From the NCBI GenBank assembly GCA_046052145.1, contig JBJOMW010000017.1, forward strand, positions 4,271 through 68,270: 64,000 bases of DNA, in the 5' to 3' direction. Source of the stretch: Falsiroseomonas sp046052145 (lineage in GTDB: Bacteria; Pseudomonadota; Alphaproteobacteria; Acetobacterales; Acetobacteraceae). Both the position numbers and the translations under genes were made by a program. Shown one piece after another: positions 63,281-64,000 of the stretch (position 1 is its first letter; each line of letters begins with the position of its first letter). Under the pieces are notes generated by a model, which was given only the letters and a program-made list of their open reading frames with translations, ran no database searches and had not been told where the DNA came from.

Positions 63281-64000
63281 TCAGGCGCCCAGCAAGGCCT
63301 CGGCGCAGGCGTCCAGGATGGCGTCGGTGTCGAGGCCATAGGCGCGGTAGAGATCAGGGATATCCCCCGCCTGCCCGAAGCGATCCACGCCGAGTGGCAC
63401 GACGCGATGCCCCCGCACCGCCCCCATCCAGGCATGCGCCGCCGGATGGCCGTCCAGCACCGTCACCAGCGCCGCATCGGGCGCCAGCGGCGCCAGCAAC
63501 CGCTCGATCGCCGCATCGCCCCGCCCCTGCCCCGCCCGCACGGCGCGCCGCGCGGCCAGCCATTCGGCATGCAGCCGGTCTGGCGAGGTGATAGCGAGCA
63601 GCCCCGCCCCGGGCTCCTCCTCCCGCAGCTGCGCGAAGGCCTCCATCGCCTCCGGCGCGACCGGGCCCTGATAGGCGATGGCGATCCGCGCGCCAGGCGC
63701 CGGCGGCACCGCCCAGTAGCCGCCCGCGACCACCGCCTCCGGGTCGAGCGTCCGCTCGGGCTGGGCGAGCGCACGGGTGGACAGGCGCAGCCATACCGCC
63801 GAGCCATCGGGCTTCTGCATATGCGCAAAGGCGAAGCGCATCAGGATGGCGAGTTCATCGGCATGCGCCGGCTCGAAGCTCGCCAGCCGGTCAGCGGCCA
63901 TGCCGATCAGGGGCGTGTTGATGCTCTGGTGCTGCCCGCCCTCAGGCGCCAGCGTCAGGCCCGACGGCGTCGAGACCAGCAGGAAGCGCGCATCCTGGTA
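63281..64000 (-). CDS. AceE/transketolase-like enzyme, C-terminal part (5' truncated)
   Basis: The frame is open to the right edge, so only the C-terminal ~240 residues are visible. LAPEGGQHQSINTPLIGM is typical of homodimeric pyruvate dehydrogenase E1 (AceE) and related transketolase-like proteins. RLSTRALAQPERTLDP follows, and the C-terminus has LGVDRFGQAGDIPDLYRAYGL like the transketolase C-terminal domain. It is a thiamine-diphosphate-dependent enzyme, but the exact substrate cannot be assigned from this part. tRNA-Leu lies 81 bases downstream of its stop. Confidence 0.7.
   Translation of the reverse strand, partial: YQDARFLLVSTPSGLTLAPEGGQHQSINTPLIGMAADRLASFEPAHADELAILMRFAFAHMQKPDGSAVWLRLSTRALAQPERTLDPEAVVAGGYWAVPPAPGARIAIAYQGPVAPEAMEAFAQLREEEPGAGLLAITSPDRLHAEWLAARRAVRAGQGRGDAAIERLLAPLAPDAALVTVLDGHPAAHAWMGAVRGHRVVPLGVDRFGQAGDIPDLYRAYGLDTDAILDACAEALLGA

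Overview
This window is the chromosomal core of a very GC-rich alphaproteobacterium. The best guess is Acetobacteraceae (Roseomonas-like). The reasons are the uniform high GC, the Bug-family (tripartite tricarboxylate transporter) binding protein at the left edge, the alphaproteobacterial SOS box (GAAC-N7-GAAC) upstream of lexA, lpxI instead of lpxH, the short ProS form, and the alphaproteobacterial gene orders trpGDC-moaC-moeA-lexA-comEC-gltX, pyrH...lpxA, proS-lolCD, the nuo operon and tig-clpP-clpX-lon-hupB.

Layout. 1-2424: the end of a Bug-family binding protein and an Old Yellow Enzyme/FadH-type oxidoreductase. 2538-11468: trpG-trpD-trpC, moaC-moeA and lexA (with SOS box), then comEC on the other strand and gltX. 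11808-12557: an orphan OmpR-type response regulator, placed where related genomes usually carry gltA and lpxB. 12607-24957 (minus): one long envelope operon running pyrH, frr, uppS, cdsA, dxr, rseP, bamA, skp, lpxD, fabZ, lpxA, lpxI, gloA. It supplies UMP kinase, ribosome recycling, isoprenoid and phospholipid precursors, outer-membrane protein assembly and lipid A synthesis. 25215-27019: rpsB-tsf behind a 270-nt structured leader region. 27290-31140: a DUF3126 protein and dnaE.

31327-40402 (minus): a type II NADH dehydrogenase, the lipoprotein-release ABC transporter (lolC-lolD) with a 56-residue membrane protein and proS just upstream, a 473-nt A+T-richer intergenic block that looks like a small-RNA locus, then DUF1467, RNase J, coaX and birA. 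40377-54637 (minus): a complete 14-gene complex I operon, nuoA to nuoN, with no inserted accessory genes. 54891-62187 (minus): tRNA-Asp, tRNA-Val, hupB, lon, clpX, clpP and tig, a protein folding and degradation cluster. 62289-64000: an FkbM-type methyltransferase, tRNA-Leu(UAG) and the C-terminal part of an AceE/transketolase-like enzyme.

I found no insertion sequence, prophage, CRISPR array or clear foreign island. Nearly everything is recognisable housekeeping. The parts not explained by known genes are RNA-like or regulatory: the 36250-36722 block, the rpsB leader, AT-rich motifs on both sides of gltX, and inverted repeats near hupB. No structure or homology search was run; all calls come from reading the sequence and its translations.
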